Assembly (NCBI GenBank): GCA_021325575.1
Contig: JAJPGW010000010.1
Span: forward strand, 248,001-312,000
Source: Gammaproteobacteria bacterium
GTDB taxonomy: Bacteria > Pseudomonadota > Gammaproteobacteria > DSM-16500
Direction of reading: 5' to 3'
DNA: 64,000 bases
The notes under the pieces are model-generated. The model worked only from the letters and a program-made list of their open reading frames with translations, was not told where the DNA came from and ran no database searches. The position numbers and the translations under genes were made by a program. Shown piece after piece: positions 16,667 through 25,015 of this stretch (position 1 is its first letter; each line of letters starts with the position of its first letter).

Positions 16667-18211
16667 TCAGGGTGCGACCGTTGTTAACCCTGCGGTAGGC
16701 GTTAATGCATCCGTCGTTTTTAGCGCCCCCTTGAAGGTATTATGATCAATTAATCCCGTAGTATCAGGGGGTAACGGGGCTTTAGGCGCATTCGGTTTAA
16801 ATACCAAGGGATGGACCCGTGCGGCACGAATTTTTGCCCCTTGTGCGGCATAAAGGTCGCGAACGGCTTGAATGGCCCCCTCATCATTGCAACGAAGTTT
16901 ATCTGCAAAATGTTTGAGTTCCTGTTCCATCGCTTCCGAAAAATCTTGTTGGGCATTTTTCATGACTAGTTTTATTCGTTCGAAAATAAGATTTACTTTC
17001 TTATTCCAATTGGCCTCATCTTCCTTTTGATCTTTGGCACGATAATGTTTATTACTGCAAATATGATCGCGTGCTTCATATAAAATAATTTTGACGGCAG
17101 CAGCAAAATTTTTCTTTAAATACAATAAAAAAGTAGGAGATTTAAGAATAATCTCAAATGCATTCTGGATATTTTTTTCTTTTCGGGCTTGACGTTTGGA
17201 TCGATCCGGTTCGCGAGTATGAATGCGATCAAAATCCAGAGTTGTATTTTTTACCATAATTTCTTTAAAGAGTTGTAAACATTTTTCCCCAATAAATCTC
17301 GGATCTTTTCGAGCGCGTTCAGCATATTTTCTGACGTGTTCTTTATCATTGAACCCCCAATTCATGGGGGTGCGATGTTTTATTTTGGGTAAATCTTCAA
17401 AATCATCTAAATGCAATTCACCCATAAAGTTGGAGGTGATGGGATTGCCTTCTTTGTCTTGGCCTCTTAATTCCCAAGTTTCATTGCCAAAATCATCGAC
17501 AAATCTCAATTTTTTTTTATAAGGATAGGATGATAAATAACCTAATGGATATTGAATTAATTTATGAATGGGTTCCTTGCTAATGAAATAATAGGGGTTT
17601 GTCAAAGTCCCATAGGTACGCCCATGATCAATGACTCTGCATAACCCATCTTTATCGACGCCAATATTATCCAGATTTACGTCGTCTTCTTCATGTAGCC
17701 ATTTACTAGCAACCACTCGTCCCATGTCTTCAAAAATGGGTAATGAGTCAGGGTTTGCCATTAATTTATCATCAAGTCCTTCAAAACCTAATTCAAGCAC
17801 GGAATAGACGCTTGTGCCATCGGTTCGATACTTAACGGAACCTAATAAAAAATTATACATTTCACTATTAGCCACCATGGATTCGAATGCTAAGTTGTAG
17901 CCTTCTTTGGTAATGGCTTTATCTTTAATTAATTGAGCATGGTCTTTGTAGGTGACTTTAGCCCATTTTTGTTTATTGCGATGTTCGGAGGCGTCCTTTT
18001 TTTCGGTTTTCACCGCTTTTTTCAATTCGCGTTTACCTTTGAGGTTAAGGTTAGGCTCGGGTAGTACATCCTTTTCAAGAGCAGCATAATGACCGGGTGG
18101 TTTATTGAATTCATAATTCTTGTCTTCGACAGTTGGGGTGTGTTCGAAAACGACGGGGTTCGGAGTCAGTTTTTTTTCTGGGGTGGTCTCTAATACTTTG
18201 GTGGCCTGCAT
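16667..18211 (-). CDS. hypothetical protein with kinase-like catalytic motifs, candidate effector
   Basis: A 514-residue soluble, charged protein of no recognised family. I chose the ATG at 18211, with AAAGAG about seven bases upstream; a TTG at 18232 would add seven residues. A basic, low-complexity N-terminal part (to about residue 85) precedes a domain containing KWLHEEDDVNLDNIGVD (Asp177, Asn182) and CRVIDHGRTYG (Asp195). The D-x4-N and later D-[HF]-G pattern is the catalytic and metal-binding pattern of protein/phosphatidylinositol kinase folds. The C-terminal half is helical and ends in a Pro/Thr-rich tail. No signal peptide. It resembles kinase-like type IV secretion effectors, but that is inference. 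Confidence 0.75.
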   Translation of the reverse strand: MQATKVLETTPEKKLTPNPVVFEHTPTVEDKNYEFNKPPGHYAALEKDVLPEPNLNLKGKRELKKAVKTEKKDASEHRNKQKWAKVTYKDHAQLIKDKAITKEGYNLAFESMVANSEMYNFLLGSVKYRTDGTSVYSVLELGFEGLDDKLMANPDSLPIFEDMGRVVASKWLHEEDDVNLDNIGVDKDGLCRVIDHGRTYGTLTNPYYFISKEPIHKLIQYPLGYLSSYPYKKKLRFVDDFGNETWELRGQDKEGNPITSNFMGELHLDDFEDLPKIKHRTPMNWGFNDKEHVRKYAERARKDPRFIGEKCLQLFKEIMVKNTTLDFDRIHTREPDRSKRQARKEKNIQNAFEIILKSPTFLLYLKKNFAAAVKIILYEARDHICSNKHYRAKDQKEDEANWNKKVNLIFERIKLVMKNAQQDFSEAMEQELKHFADKLRCNDEGAIQAVRDLYAAQGAKIRAARVHPLVFKPNAPKAPLPPDTTGLIDHNTFKGALKTTDALTPTAGLTTVAP

Positions 18212-18288
18212 AGGGATCTCTTTGGGAAACAATATGCCAATATTTTAAACAAGCACAGTGTTAATGTCTAATTTTTAATATTGTCTCC

Positions 18289-19260
18289 TTAAAACAACGC
18301 ATTAACAAATTCATCCGCTTCAAATATACGTAAATCATCAATTTTTTCACCGACGCCAATGAATCGAATGGGGATATTTAACTGTTTGGCAATGGCAAAG
18401 ATAATGCCACCTTTGGCGGTGCCATCTAATTTGGTAAGGGCGATGCCAGTGACTCCGATGGCATCATTGAATTGTTTGGCCTGATTCAGAGCATTTTGGC
18501 CTATGCCGGCGTCCAACACTAATAATGTTTCGTGCGGGGCTTGCGGATCAATTTTGGTGAGTACGCGTTTTACTTTTTTTAATTCATCCATGAGTCCTGT
18601 TTGTGTATGTAAACGTCCTGCCGTATCGGCAATTAAGATATCGCAATGGCGGGCTTTGGCCGCTTCCATGGCGTCAAAAATGACTGCGGCGGTATCCGCC
18701 CCCGGTTGTTGAGCAATCACGGGAATCTGGTTACGTTCGCCCCAGATTTGTAACTGTTCAATGGCGGCAGCCCGAAAAGTATCACCGGCAGCTAGCATGA
18801 CGCTATGGCCTTGTTCCTGCAGGTTTTTAGCGAGTTTTCCGATCGTTGTCGTTTTTCCAGAACCATTAATACCTACGACTAGAATAATAAAAGGCGATTT
18901 TTCAGGATTTAAGGTCAATGGCATTTCACAGGGCTCAAGAATTTTTTTCATTTCTTCTTTGAGGGAATTTAAAACGGCTTCGCTGTCTTTTAATTCCTTG
19001 CGGTCGAGTTTTTGGGTCAGCGATTTGATTAATTGTTGGGTTGCTTCAACGCCGACATCCGCCGTCAATAACTGATTTTCAATGAGCTCAATGAGTTCGG
19101 CATCCAGGGTTTTTTTACCCAGGATTAAATTGGCTATACCGCCGGTAAAGCTCGCCCGAGTTTTTGCGAGGCCTTCTTTCAGGCGTGAAAATAAGCCTTT
19201 TTTTTCTGGGCGGGGTTCTTCAGTTTCAGTCGTTTTTTTGGATTTTAAAAAGTTAAACAT
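18289..19260 (-). CDS. ftsY: signal recognition particle receptor FtsY
   Basis: GTPase that docks the SRP-ribosome complex at the membrane translocon. 323 residues with a short charged N-terminal A region (KSKKTTETEEPRPEKK), then the NG domain: LKEGLAKTRASFTGGIANLILGKK, G1 VGINGSGKTTTIGKLA, AAGDTFRAAAIEQLQIW, G3 DTAGRLHTQTGLMDELKK, G4 TKLDGTAKGG and the C-terminal IPIRFIGVGEKIDDLRIF. The acidic A domain is much shorter than in E. coli, but this is common outside enterobacteria. It is divergent from rsmD, the usual gammaproteobacterial ftsY-rsmD arrangement. Confidence 0.97.
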   Translation of the reverse strand: MFNFLKSKKTTETEEPRPEKKGLFSRLKEGLAKTRASFTGGIANLILGKKTLDAELIELIENQLLTADVGVEATQQLIKSLTQKLDRKELKDSEAVLNSLKEEMKKILEPCEMPLTLNPEKSPFIILVVGINGSGKTTTIGKLAKNLQEQGHSVMLAAGDTFRAAAIEQLQIWGERNQIPVIAQQPGADTAAVIFDAMEAAKARHCDILIADTAGRLHTQTGLMDELKKVKRVLTKIDPQAPHETLLVLDAGIGQNALNQAKQFNDAIGVTGIALTKLDGTAKGGIIFAIAKQLNIPIRFIGVGEKIDDLRIFEADEFVNALF

Positions 19261-19356
19261 GTTTTGGCCTGGATTTTTTCATCAAAAAACGCATGATAGC
19301 ATATTTATGGTTTTAGTTAGAGCGTATACTAGGGCCTTTATTAAACAGGCTGAATC

Positions 19357-19929
19357 ATGGCGAGAGGCGAGATTCGAATCATAGGCGGTGAATGGCGGGG
19401 CCGGAAAATCAAAGTCCCCGATGTCGCTGATTTGCGTCCGACCCCTGATCGCATACGCGAAACGCTTTTTAATTGGTTGGCGCCTGTCATTCAGGGAGCT
19501 TATTGTTTAGATCCGTTCGCCGGGAGTGGTGCGCTCGGATTTGAAGCGTTATCACGCGGGGCAGCGCATGTCGTGATGGTCGATCAATCACCTGATGTTA
19601 TTAACATTTTGCAAGCCGAAGCGGCAATGTTTAAAACGGAAAATGCTGAAATTTATCGAGGTTCTTCTCCGCGCGATTTAAAAACACCTCAAAAAAAATT
19701 TGATATTGTTTTTTTAGATCCGCCGTTTCAGGAAAATTTATTATTGCCGACGTGTTCCTTTCTCGCAGAAAATCATTTTCTCGCAGAAAGTGCACTGATT
19801 TATCTCGAAGCGAAAACAATGCTTCAAGAAAGCGAATTGCCTGAACATTGGAAAATCATCAAATCCAAAAAAGCAGGGCAAGTGGCCTATCATTTGGTGG
19901 AAATATCGAAGAATAATGTTTATCCTTAG
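19357..19929 (+). CDS. rsmD: 16S rRNA (guanine(966)-N2)-methyltransferase
   Basis: Methylates G966 of 16S rRNA using S-adenosylmethionine. 190 residues: the N-terminal RIIGGEWRGRKIKVPDVADLRPTPDRIRETLFNWL is the RsmD signature, followed by the SAM-binding CLDPFAGSGALGFEALSRGA and the catalytic DPPF motif (VFLDPPFQENLL). The ATG follows AACAGGCTGAATC, only a weak ribosome site; a TATACT box lies about 27 bases upstream. It is divergent from ftsY and followed after 18 bases by trpS on the same strand. Confidence 0.95.
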   Translation: MARGEIRIIGGEWRGRKIKVPDVADLRPTPDRIRETLFNWLAPVIQGAYCLDPFAGSGALGFEALSRGAAHVVMVDQSPDVINILQAEAAMFKTENAEIYRGSSPRDLKTPQKKFDIVFLDPPFQENLLLPTCSFLAENHFLAESALIYLEAKTMLQESELPEHWKIIKSKKAGQVAYHLVEISKNNVYP

Positions 19930-19947
19930 CAAAAAAAGGCCAAAAGC

Positions 19948-21012
19948 ATGACTGCAAAAAAACCCCGTTTATTGACAGGTGACACCCCAACAGGTCGTTT
20001 ACATCTTGGCCATTGGGTGGGATCAATTGAAAACCGTATTGCATTGCAAGATCAATACGAGTGTTTTTTTATTATCGCAAACATGCATGCGTTTACAACG
20101 CGCATGGAAAAACCCGATGAAATTAGGCAAAGCGTTTTAGATATCGCAACGGATTATCTGGCAGCTGGCATTGATCCCAAACGAAGTACCATGTTTGTTC
20201 AATCTGATATACCAGCCATTCCGGAACTGACCTTTTTTTTCAGCATGTTGATTCCGTATCCGAGATTGATGCGAAATCCTACGATTAAAGATGAAATTCG
20301 TGACAAAGGGTTAGGCGACAATTATCCCTTTGGATTTTTGCTGTATCCTGTCGGACAAGTGGCGGATGTGCTCGCCTTTCGACCGGAAATTGTGCCAGTT
20401 GGTGAAGATCAAATTCCGCATCTAGAAATGACGCGTGAAGTGGCGCGACGATTTAATCAATTATATTGCAATGTGGATTCGCACACCGAAGATAAAGATT
20501 ATTTAAAAAAAGGCGGTCTTTTTCCTATCGTGGATGTGAAGCTGGGTCGTGCGCGACGACTGGTGGGAATCACAGGGCCTGATGCCCATGGCAATTTATT
20601 GAAAATGTCGAAATCGCTGAATAATGCGATTTTTTTAAGTGATGATCCCGATACGATTGCGAAAAAAGTTCGCGCCATGTATACCGATCCTAAACGATTA
20701 AAGGCGACTGATCCTGGCACCGTTGAAAATAATCCCCTCTGGATTTTTCATGAAATGTTTAATCCAGATGAAAAATGGGTCGCTGAATCCGAAGAGCGAT
20801 ATCGTAATGGCGCCATTGGTGATGTTGAAGCAAAGAAAAAATTAATCGATGTGCTGGTTGCGCTGATCGAGCCGATTCGGCAACGTCGTTTGGTTTTTGA
20901 AAAAGAACCTGAAGAAGTGTTGAAAATTTTGCGCGAGGGCGCGGAAAAAGCGAATGCCATCGCCAATGAAACATTGCATTTAGCTAAAAAATATATGAAA
21001 CAAAATTTTTGA
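19948..21012 (+). CDS. trpS: tryptophanyl-tRNA synthetase
   Basis: Charges tRNA-Trp. A class I synthetase of 354 residues with the HIGH-type motif GRLHLGHWVG at residue about 18, the GEDQIPHLEMTREVARRFN substrate region, and KMSKS (LLKMSKSLNNAIFL). The C-terminal helical part contains the anticodon-binding region. The N-terminus RLLTGDTPTGRLHLGH is typical of bacterial TrpRS. It lies 18 bases after rsmD and 11 bases before a small membrane-protein gene, so the three may be one transcript. Confidence 0.97.
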   Translation: MTAKKPRLLTGDTPTGRLHLGHWVGSIENRIALQDQYECFFIIANMHAFTTRMEKPDEIRQSVLDIATDYLAAGIDPKRSTMFVQSDIPAIPELTFFFSMLIPYPRLMRNPTIKDEIRDKGLGDNYPFGFLLYPVGQVADVLAFRPEIVPVGEDQIPHLEMTREVARRFNQLYCNVDSHTEDKDYLKKGGLFPIVDVKLGRARRLVGITGPDAHGNLLKMSKSLNNAIFLSDDPDTIAKKVRAMYTDPKRLKATDPGTVENNPLWIFHEMFNPDEKWVAESEERYRNGAIGDVEAKKKLIDVLVALIEPIRQRRLVFEKEPEEVLKILREGAEKANAIANETLHLAKKYMKQNF

Positions 21013-21023
21013 GGAGATAAAAA

Positions 21024-21143
21024 ATGAATTCTGAAACTGAAAATTTAAGACCGTATCGTCTTTTTGGAATGACTTTGTTGCAGTTCATGGGAATGTTGGG
21101 GGCGGTTGGGATTGGTTTGTTTTTGATTTTTCATTTTGTATAA
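21024..21143 (+). CDS. 39-residue single-pass membrane protein
   Basis: A very short frame, ATG to TAA, with a strong GAGGAG ribosome site nine bases before the start. It encodes MNSETENLRPYRLFGMTLL followed by a glycine-rich hydrophobic helix (MGMLGAVGIGLFLIFHFV) that fills the C-terminal half. The N-terminus is polar with Arg residues next to the helix, giving an expected cytoplasmic N-terminus. It begins 11 bases after trpS and is probably cotranscribed. The function is unknown. The ribosome site, codon pattern and clean membrane helix make it a believable gene despite its size. Confidence 0.65.
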   Translation: MNSETENLRPYRLFGMTLLQFMGMLGAVGIGLFLIFHFV

Positions 21144-21189
21144 CTTTTCAAGTTGTCATCACGAGCGTAGCGAAAGATCTCTATAACCC

Positions 21190-21270
21190 GTCATTGCGAG
21201 ACCGTGCTTTTTACGGTCGAAGCAATCTCATGGAGATTGCTTCGGAACGCTTCGCGTCCCTCGCAATGAC
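21190..21270. repeat. dispersed GTCATTGCGAG palindrome, copy 2
   Basis: Outer arms GTCATTGCGAG/CTCGCAATGAC with inner GAAGCAATCTC/GAGATTGCTTC hairpin. Just upstream, 21154-21179 carries a different fragment, TGTCATCACGAGCGTAGCGA, related to one at the end of aroB. It lies between the 39-residue membrane-protein gene and the convergent bPH2 gene, and may serve as a bidirectional terminator-like structure. Confidence 0.88.
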
Positions 21271-21287
21271 GGGTTGGGAAGATCGTG

Positions 21288-21746
21288 CTAATGTCTAGCC
21301 ACATCCAATTGTTTCTGCAAATACTTCTGAAATTCATTCGGCCGCGCAATCAACGTAAAAGGATCTCGGTCACCACCAAATGTATGAATAAAAACCGTGC
21401 CGTAATTTAATATCTGACCCAGCAAAGATTGATCGACGCTCGCATTGGCAATCGCCATTAAACGCATTTCATTTGTATGACGAAAGAAAAATCCTTCTTT
21501 CATAATGATTCGCTTATCGGTCACAGCAAAATCGGCGGTCACATAGATTAAAAAATTATTGATCCAGGTAAGCAATGCTGCGATTTCAACAAAAATAGCA
21601 TATTTAGCGACGAGTTCTGCGTGATTAAATACAAAATAAAAAGCAATCGCTGTCATCATGATCGCGGGCAGAAAAACAATATAATGTTTTTGTGTGCGAA
21701 ATAAAATTTTTTCATCTGGCAATAAGCTGCTGTCGAGTGTTCGCAT
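21288..21746 (-). CDS. bacterial PH (bPH2) domain membrane protein
   Basis: A 152-residue protein with two N-terminal membrane helices (HYIVFLPAIMMTAIAFYFVF and AKYAIFVEIAALLTWINNFLIYV) followed by a bPH2/DUF304 domain: VTADFAVTDKRIIMKEGFFFRHTNEMRLMAIANASVDQSLLGQILNYGTVFIHTFGGDRDPFTLI. The pattern of a recognition strand, a helix and a Gly-Thr-Val strand is typical of YdbS/YdbT-like proteins. Molecular function is not established; membrane association is clear. It lies three bases after marC on the same strand, so the two are cotranscribed. Confidence 0.85.
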   Translation of the reverse strand: MRTLDSSLLPDEKILFRTQKHYIVFLPAIMMTAIAFYFVFNHAELVAKYAIFVEIAALLTWINNFLIYVTADFAVTDKRIIMKEGFFFRHTNEMRLMAIANASVDQSLLGQILNYGTVFIHTFGGDRDPFTLIARPNEFQKYLQKQLDVARH

Positions 21747-21749
21747 AGG

Positions 21750-22343
21750 TTACCCAATATGTTGAATAAATAAATTAATACCGTTTAAAAACATTTGCAC
21801 GGCCATGGTGGTTAAAATCATTCCCATCAAGCGTTCAATGGCGATTAAACCGCGTTCGCCAAAAACTTTGCTCAGAAGATCGGAAAAAACCAGAATAATC
21901 GTGCTGATGACCCAAGCAAGAAACAGTGCCAAGAACCATAAATTAATATGATGCGGTTGTTGTGTTGCAAGCAACATCACCATGGTCATGGTCGAGGGCC
22001 CTGCAATGAGGGGAACCGCTAAAGGAACAATAAAAGGCTCGGTGATTTTTTTCGGCCGCGCTTCGTGATCTTCATGTGGAAAAATCATGCGGATCGCAAT
22101 TAAAAACAGGATAATACCGCCTGCGACACTGAGTGCTGGATCAGAAATTTGCATGTGTTCCAGAATGTCTTTGCCGAAAAATAAAAAAACCGTGAGGATA
22201 ATAAAAGCAAAAAAGGTTTCTCGTAAAATAATTTTTTTTCGGCGTGCAGGGGTCACATTATTTAATGTCGACAAAAAAACGGGGATATTACCCAAAGGAT
22301 CCATGACGAGAACTAATGTGAAGGTTGCGGTGTAGAGAGTCAT
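21750..22343 (-). CDS. MarC-family membrane protein
   Basis: A 197-residue integral membrane protein of the MarC/YchE family, with about six helices. The N-terminus YTATFTLVLVMDPLGNIPVFLSTL is the family signature, with MDPLGNIP conserved. FGKDILEHMQISDPALSVAGGIILFLIAIRMIF and PLAVPLIAGPSTMTMVMLL are also typical. Transport or resistance roles proposed for the family remain unproven. I chose the ATG at 22343 (AGGA eight bases upstream): the longer frame to 22448 reads through a dispersed palindrome and is an artefact. The bPH2 gene follows after three bases. Confidence 0.9.
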   Translation of the reverse strand: MTLYTATFTLVLVMDPLGNIPVFLSTLNNVTPARRKKIILRETFFAFIILTVFLFFGKDILEHMQISDPALSVAGGIILFLIAIRMIFPHEDHEARPKKITEPFIVPLAVPLIAGPSTMTMVMLLATQQPHHINLWFLALFLAWVISTIILVFSDLLSKVFGERGLIAIERLMGMILTTMAVQMFLNGINLFIQHIG

Positions 22344-22367
22344 TGTTTTTTTCCTGCTTCTATACTC

Positions 22368-22444
22368 GTCATTGCGAGCCGGCGTAGACGGCGAAGCAAT
22401 CTCCAAAAGATTGCTTCGTCGTAAAAAACACTCCTCGCAATGAC
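22368..22444. repeat. dispersed GTCATTGCGAG palindrome, copy 3
   Basis: Outer arms GTCATTGCGAG/CTCGCAATGAC; inner hairpin GAAGCAATCT/AGATTGCTTC. It sits in the 128-base gap upstream of marC and extends an artefactual open frame in front of that gene. Confidence 0.88.
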
Positions 22445-22471
22445 TCATAATTAATTATACTGCAAATTTCC

Positions 22472-23608
22472 TTAAAATAACGCCGGAATTTGCTTTGCGA
22501 GGTTAAATCGTTCTTTAACCGCGTCATTCGTCAACACAAATCCATATAATTTTTGGTTCGCATCCTGAAATAATGCGCGAAATCCATTGTTTTCAGGCGA
22601 TATTTTCCATTCGCCTTTAATATGGCTTGGGGGTGGGCAAATGACCAGGGGATGGGCCGGTGTTTTCACCGTGATTGGCATCGCGGGATATTCAACGGCG
22701 GTTGGTTCGCCGCCCAACGTTTTTGCGAGCGCCTTCGCGCAATTTAAAATAGGCGTAATAAACGGCAGCACATGACCTTCGACTTCCGCGCAATCACCTA
22801 GCGCATAAATATTTTTTTCACTGGTTTCAAGATATCGATTAACTAGTATTCCGCGATTAATTTGTAAATTAGCCGTTTTTGCCAGTGCAACATGAGGTTT
22901 TAAGCCAATGGCAGACAGTACAAATTCAGTGGTAATGGTTTTGCCATTCGATAAAAACAAAGTGTAGTTTTGATTATTTTTTTCAATTTTTTGCGCCGTG
23001 CAATTTAAATGAAATCGCGCGCCCATTTTTTCTAGTTCTTTTTGTAAAATCGCGCCAATTTCTGCGGGAAGAAATCGTTCCAGTAAGGATTTATCAGGTG
23101 CGATGATGTCAACGCTATAACCCACATTGCACAAATCATTTGTAAATTCACATCCAATTAAGCCTGCGCCTAAGATCGCAATTTGTTTTTTATTTTTAAT
23201 TAAATTTTCGAATTCGGCATAATGATAAATATGATTGATAGAAAAAATGTCGGAGGCGGCATCACCTTCAATGGGGGCTTTCAATACATCAGCGCCACAG
23301 GCTAATACCAATTTTTCATATGGAAAAACGGTGTTGTTGGCCGTGACGGTTTTATTTTTGGTATCAATCGCAGTCACTGAATGGTGAGTTTTAATCTCTG
23401 CATTTAATTGTGTGGCCATTGATTCCGCTGTCCCCGTCACTAAATTATCAGCGGTTTTTTTACTGGTCTGAGCGGTCGATAATTGCGGTTTGGGATAAAA
23501 TTTACCATCATCGGCGGTCAAAAGCATTAGGGGTCCGGCCGGGTCAATCCGGCGAAATTCGCGCGCCAATTGGTAGCCGGCAAGGCCTGTGCCAATAATA
23601 ATGATCAT
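22472..23608 (-). CDS. FAD-dependent NAD(P)H oxidoreductase, rubredoxin-reductase-like
   Basis: A 378-residue flavoprotein of the pyridine nucleotide-disulfide class. FAD-binding Rossmann start IIIIGTGLAGYQLAREFRR, second dinucleotide site IAILGAGLIGCEFTNDL, the ATG-like YEKLVLACGADV, and the FAD-site YALGDCAEVEGHVLPFI. There is no active-site disulfide. The arrangement FYPKPQLSTA and the C-terminal AIPITVKTPAHPLVICPPP match rubredoxin-NAD+ reductases. These pass electrons from NADH to rubredoxin in alkane oxidation or oxygen/ROS protection. No rubredoxin gene is visible nearby, so the physiological partner is open. It is divergent from ubiC. Confidence 0.85.
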   Translation of the reverse strand: MIIIIGTGLAGYQLAREFRRIDPAGPLMLLTADDGKFYPKPQLSTAQTSKKTADNLVTGTAESMATQLNAEIKTHHSVTAIDTKNKTVTANNTVFPYEKLVLACGADVLKAPIEGDAASDIFSINHIYHYAEFENLIKNKKQIAILGAGLIGCEFTNDLCNVGYSVDIIAPDKSLLERFLPAEIGAILQKELEKMGARFHLNCTAQKIEKNNQNYTLFLSNGKTITTEFVLSAIGLKPHVALAKTANLQINRGILVNRYLETSEKNIYALGDCAEVEGHVLPFITPILNCAKALAKTLGGEPTAVEYPAMPITVKTPAHPLVICPPPSHIKGEWKISPENNGFRALFQDANQKLYGFVLTNDAVKERFNLAKQIPALF

Positions 23609-23635
23609 ATTTCTTAACCCTGAAAAAGAATAGGG

Positions 23636-23641
23636 TATAAT
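23636..23641 (+). promoter_or_regulatory. ubiC promoter -10 box (TATAAT)
   Basis: A perfect TATAAT in the short gap between the divergent flavoprotein gene and ubiC. A start site near 23648 would leave the GTG at 23652 almost without leader, which favours the ATG at 23664. Confidence 0.45.
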
Positions 23642-23663
23642 ACTCTTTTTCGTGAAAAGTGTG

Positions 23664-24176
23664 ATGAGTGCGATGAAATATTTTCAGCAACCCCTACCGG
23701 GCCATCTTAAGCCCTGGCTAACTCATGCGGGATCATTCATGGAACGGGCCCGTCAGGCAGGTTTGCACCCAAAGGTCCAGGTACTAAATGAAACGTGGGT
23801 TAGCCCTTTTTCATGCGAAAAAAAATTACTGAACCTGAGTTTCCGCTCCGTTGCGCTCATTCGGGAAGTTATGATTTCCAGTGAAAAAAAACCATTGATG
23901 TATGCGCGGACTATCATTCCAATCAAGACGTTATCGGGTGCAGAGAAACAATTGGCCCATTTAAAAAATCGTTCGCTGGGATCCATTCTTTTTAAAGATC
24001 AGAAATTAGAGCGTAGTCCCTTTGAATTTTTCGTGCTGCAGGAAGGTCATTATTTTTATGCTAGAATGAACAAATTAATCGATTTTGCTTTACCCTCTGA
24101 ATTATGGGCCCGACGCTCCCTTTTTTTAACAAACAAAAAGAAAGTTTTACTCACCGAAGTTTTTTTTGATCTATGA
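23664..24176 (+). CDS. ubiC: chorismate pyruvate-lyase
   Basis: Splits chorismate into 4-hydroxybenzoate and pyruvate, the committed step of ubiquinone synthesis. About 170 residues. Features of the family: LKPWLTHAGSFMERAR at the N-terminus, the VLNETWVSPF strand, REVMISSEKKPLMYARTIIP with the substrate-binding arginine, and the active-site RSLGSILFKDQKLERSPFEFF. WARRSLFLTNKKKVLLTEVFF closes the fold. I chose ATG 23664; GTG 23652 and ATG 23673 are alternatives because no clear ribosome site decides between them. It overlaps ubiA by four bases, giving the conserved ubiC-ubiA pair. Confidence 0.9.
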   Translation: MSAMKYFQQPLPGHLKPWLTHAGSFMERARQAGLHPKVQVLNETWVSPFSCEKKLLNLSFRSVALIREVMISSEKKPLMYARTIIPIKTLSGAEKQLAHLKNRSLGSILFKDQKLERSPFEFFVLQEGHYFYARMNKLIDFALPSELWARRSLFLTNKKKVLLTEVFFDL

Positions 24177-25015
24177 ATACTACCCTTAAACATGTTATTC
24201 GTTTGACCCGTTTGAATCGGCCCATTGGAATTTATTTGTTGCTTTGGCCGACTTTGTGGGCATTGTGGCTTGCGAGCAATGGACATCCGCCTATGAAAAT
24301 AGTCGCGATTTTTGTGTTAGGCGTCATTGTGATGCGCTCGGCCGGTTGCATTATCAATGATATTGCGGATCGTCATTTTGATGGATTTGTTGCGCGCACA
24401 CGTGAACGGCCGATCGCCAGCGGAAAACTATCGGTTAAAAGTGCTTTAATATTATTTGTTATTTTATTAGCCGTCGCGTTTTTTTTAGTTTGCCAACTCA
24501 ATTTTTTAACGATTGAGCTCGCGTTTATCGCGGCATTGATCGCGATTATTTATCCTTTTTTAAAACGATTTACTTATTTGCCGCAAGCGGGATTAGGTCT
24601 CGCATTTGCCTTTAGTGTACCGATGGCTTTTGCAGCCGTGCAAAACACCGTGCCATTGAATGCTTGGCTGGTTTTTTCGGCAGCAGCACTTTGGCCATTT
24701 ATTTATGACACTATTTACGCGATGGCGGATCGAGAAGATGATCTTAAAATCAATGTCAAATCCACCGCGATTTTGTTTGGTGAGTATGATAAAGGGATCA
24801 TTTTTATTTTACAGTTGATTTTTATCGGTTTAGTGATTGCGATCGGTCATGTATTCCAGCTGGATAAATTATTTTTTCAATGTGTCACCCCAGTTTTTTT
24901 CTTGTTTGCCTATCAGCAATGGTTAATCAAAAATCGCGATCCCAATCGGTGTATAAAAGCCTTTTTAAATAATAATTGGGTGGGCTTAATTATATTTGCG
25001 GGTATTTTGTTATGA
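24173..25015 (+). CDS. ubiA: 4-hydroxybenzoate octaprenyltransferase
   Basis: Membrane prenyltransferase that attaches the polyprenyl tail to 4-hydroxybenzoate. 280 residues with eight to nine helices. It has the two aspartate-rich motifs: NDIADRHFDGFVARTRERPIASG (first) and YAMADREDDLKINVKSTAILFG (second, with DREDD). The N-terminus LTRLNRPIGIYLLLWPTLWALWLA is a UbiA hallmark. ATGA overlaps join it to ubiC upstream and pdxB downstream, so the three are translationally coupled. Linking ubiquinone and B6 genes in one operon is a local arrangement. Confidence 0.96.
   Translation: MNTTLKHVIRLTRLNRPIGIYLLLWPTLWALWLASNGHPPMKIVAIFVLGVIVMRSAGCIINDIADRHFDGFVARTRERPIASGKLSVKSALILFVILLAVAFFLVCQLNFLTIELAFIAALIAIIYPFLKRFTYLPQAGLGLAFAFSVPMAFAAVQNTVPLNAWLVFSAAALWPFIYDTIYAMADREDDLKINVKSTAILFGEYDKGIIFILQLIFIGLVIAIGHVFQLDKLFFQCVTPVFFLFAYQQWLIKNRDPNRCIKAFLNNNWVGLIIFAGILL

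Noticed and set aside
22344-22448. N-terminal extension of the MarC protein
   Set aside because: It is translated from a dispersed palindrome and starts with a Cys/Arg-rich segment; the family N-terminus begins at 22343 with its own ribosome site.
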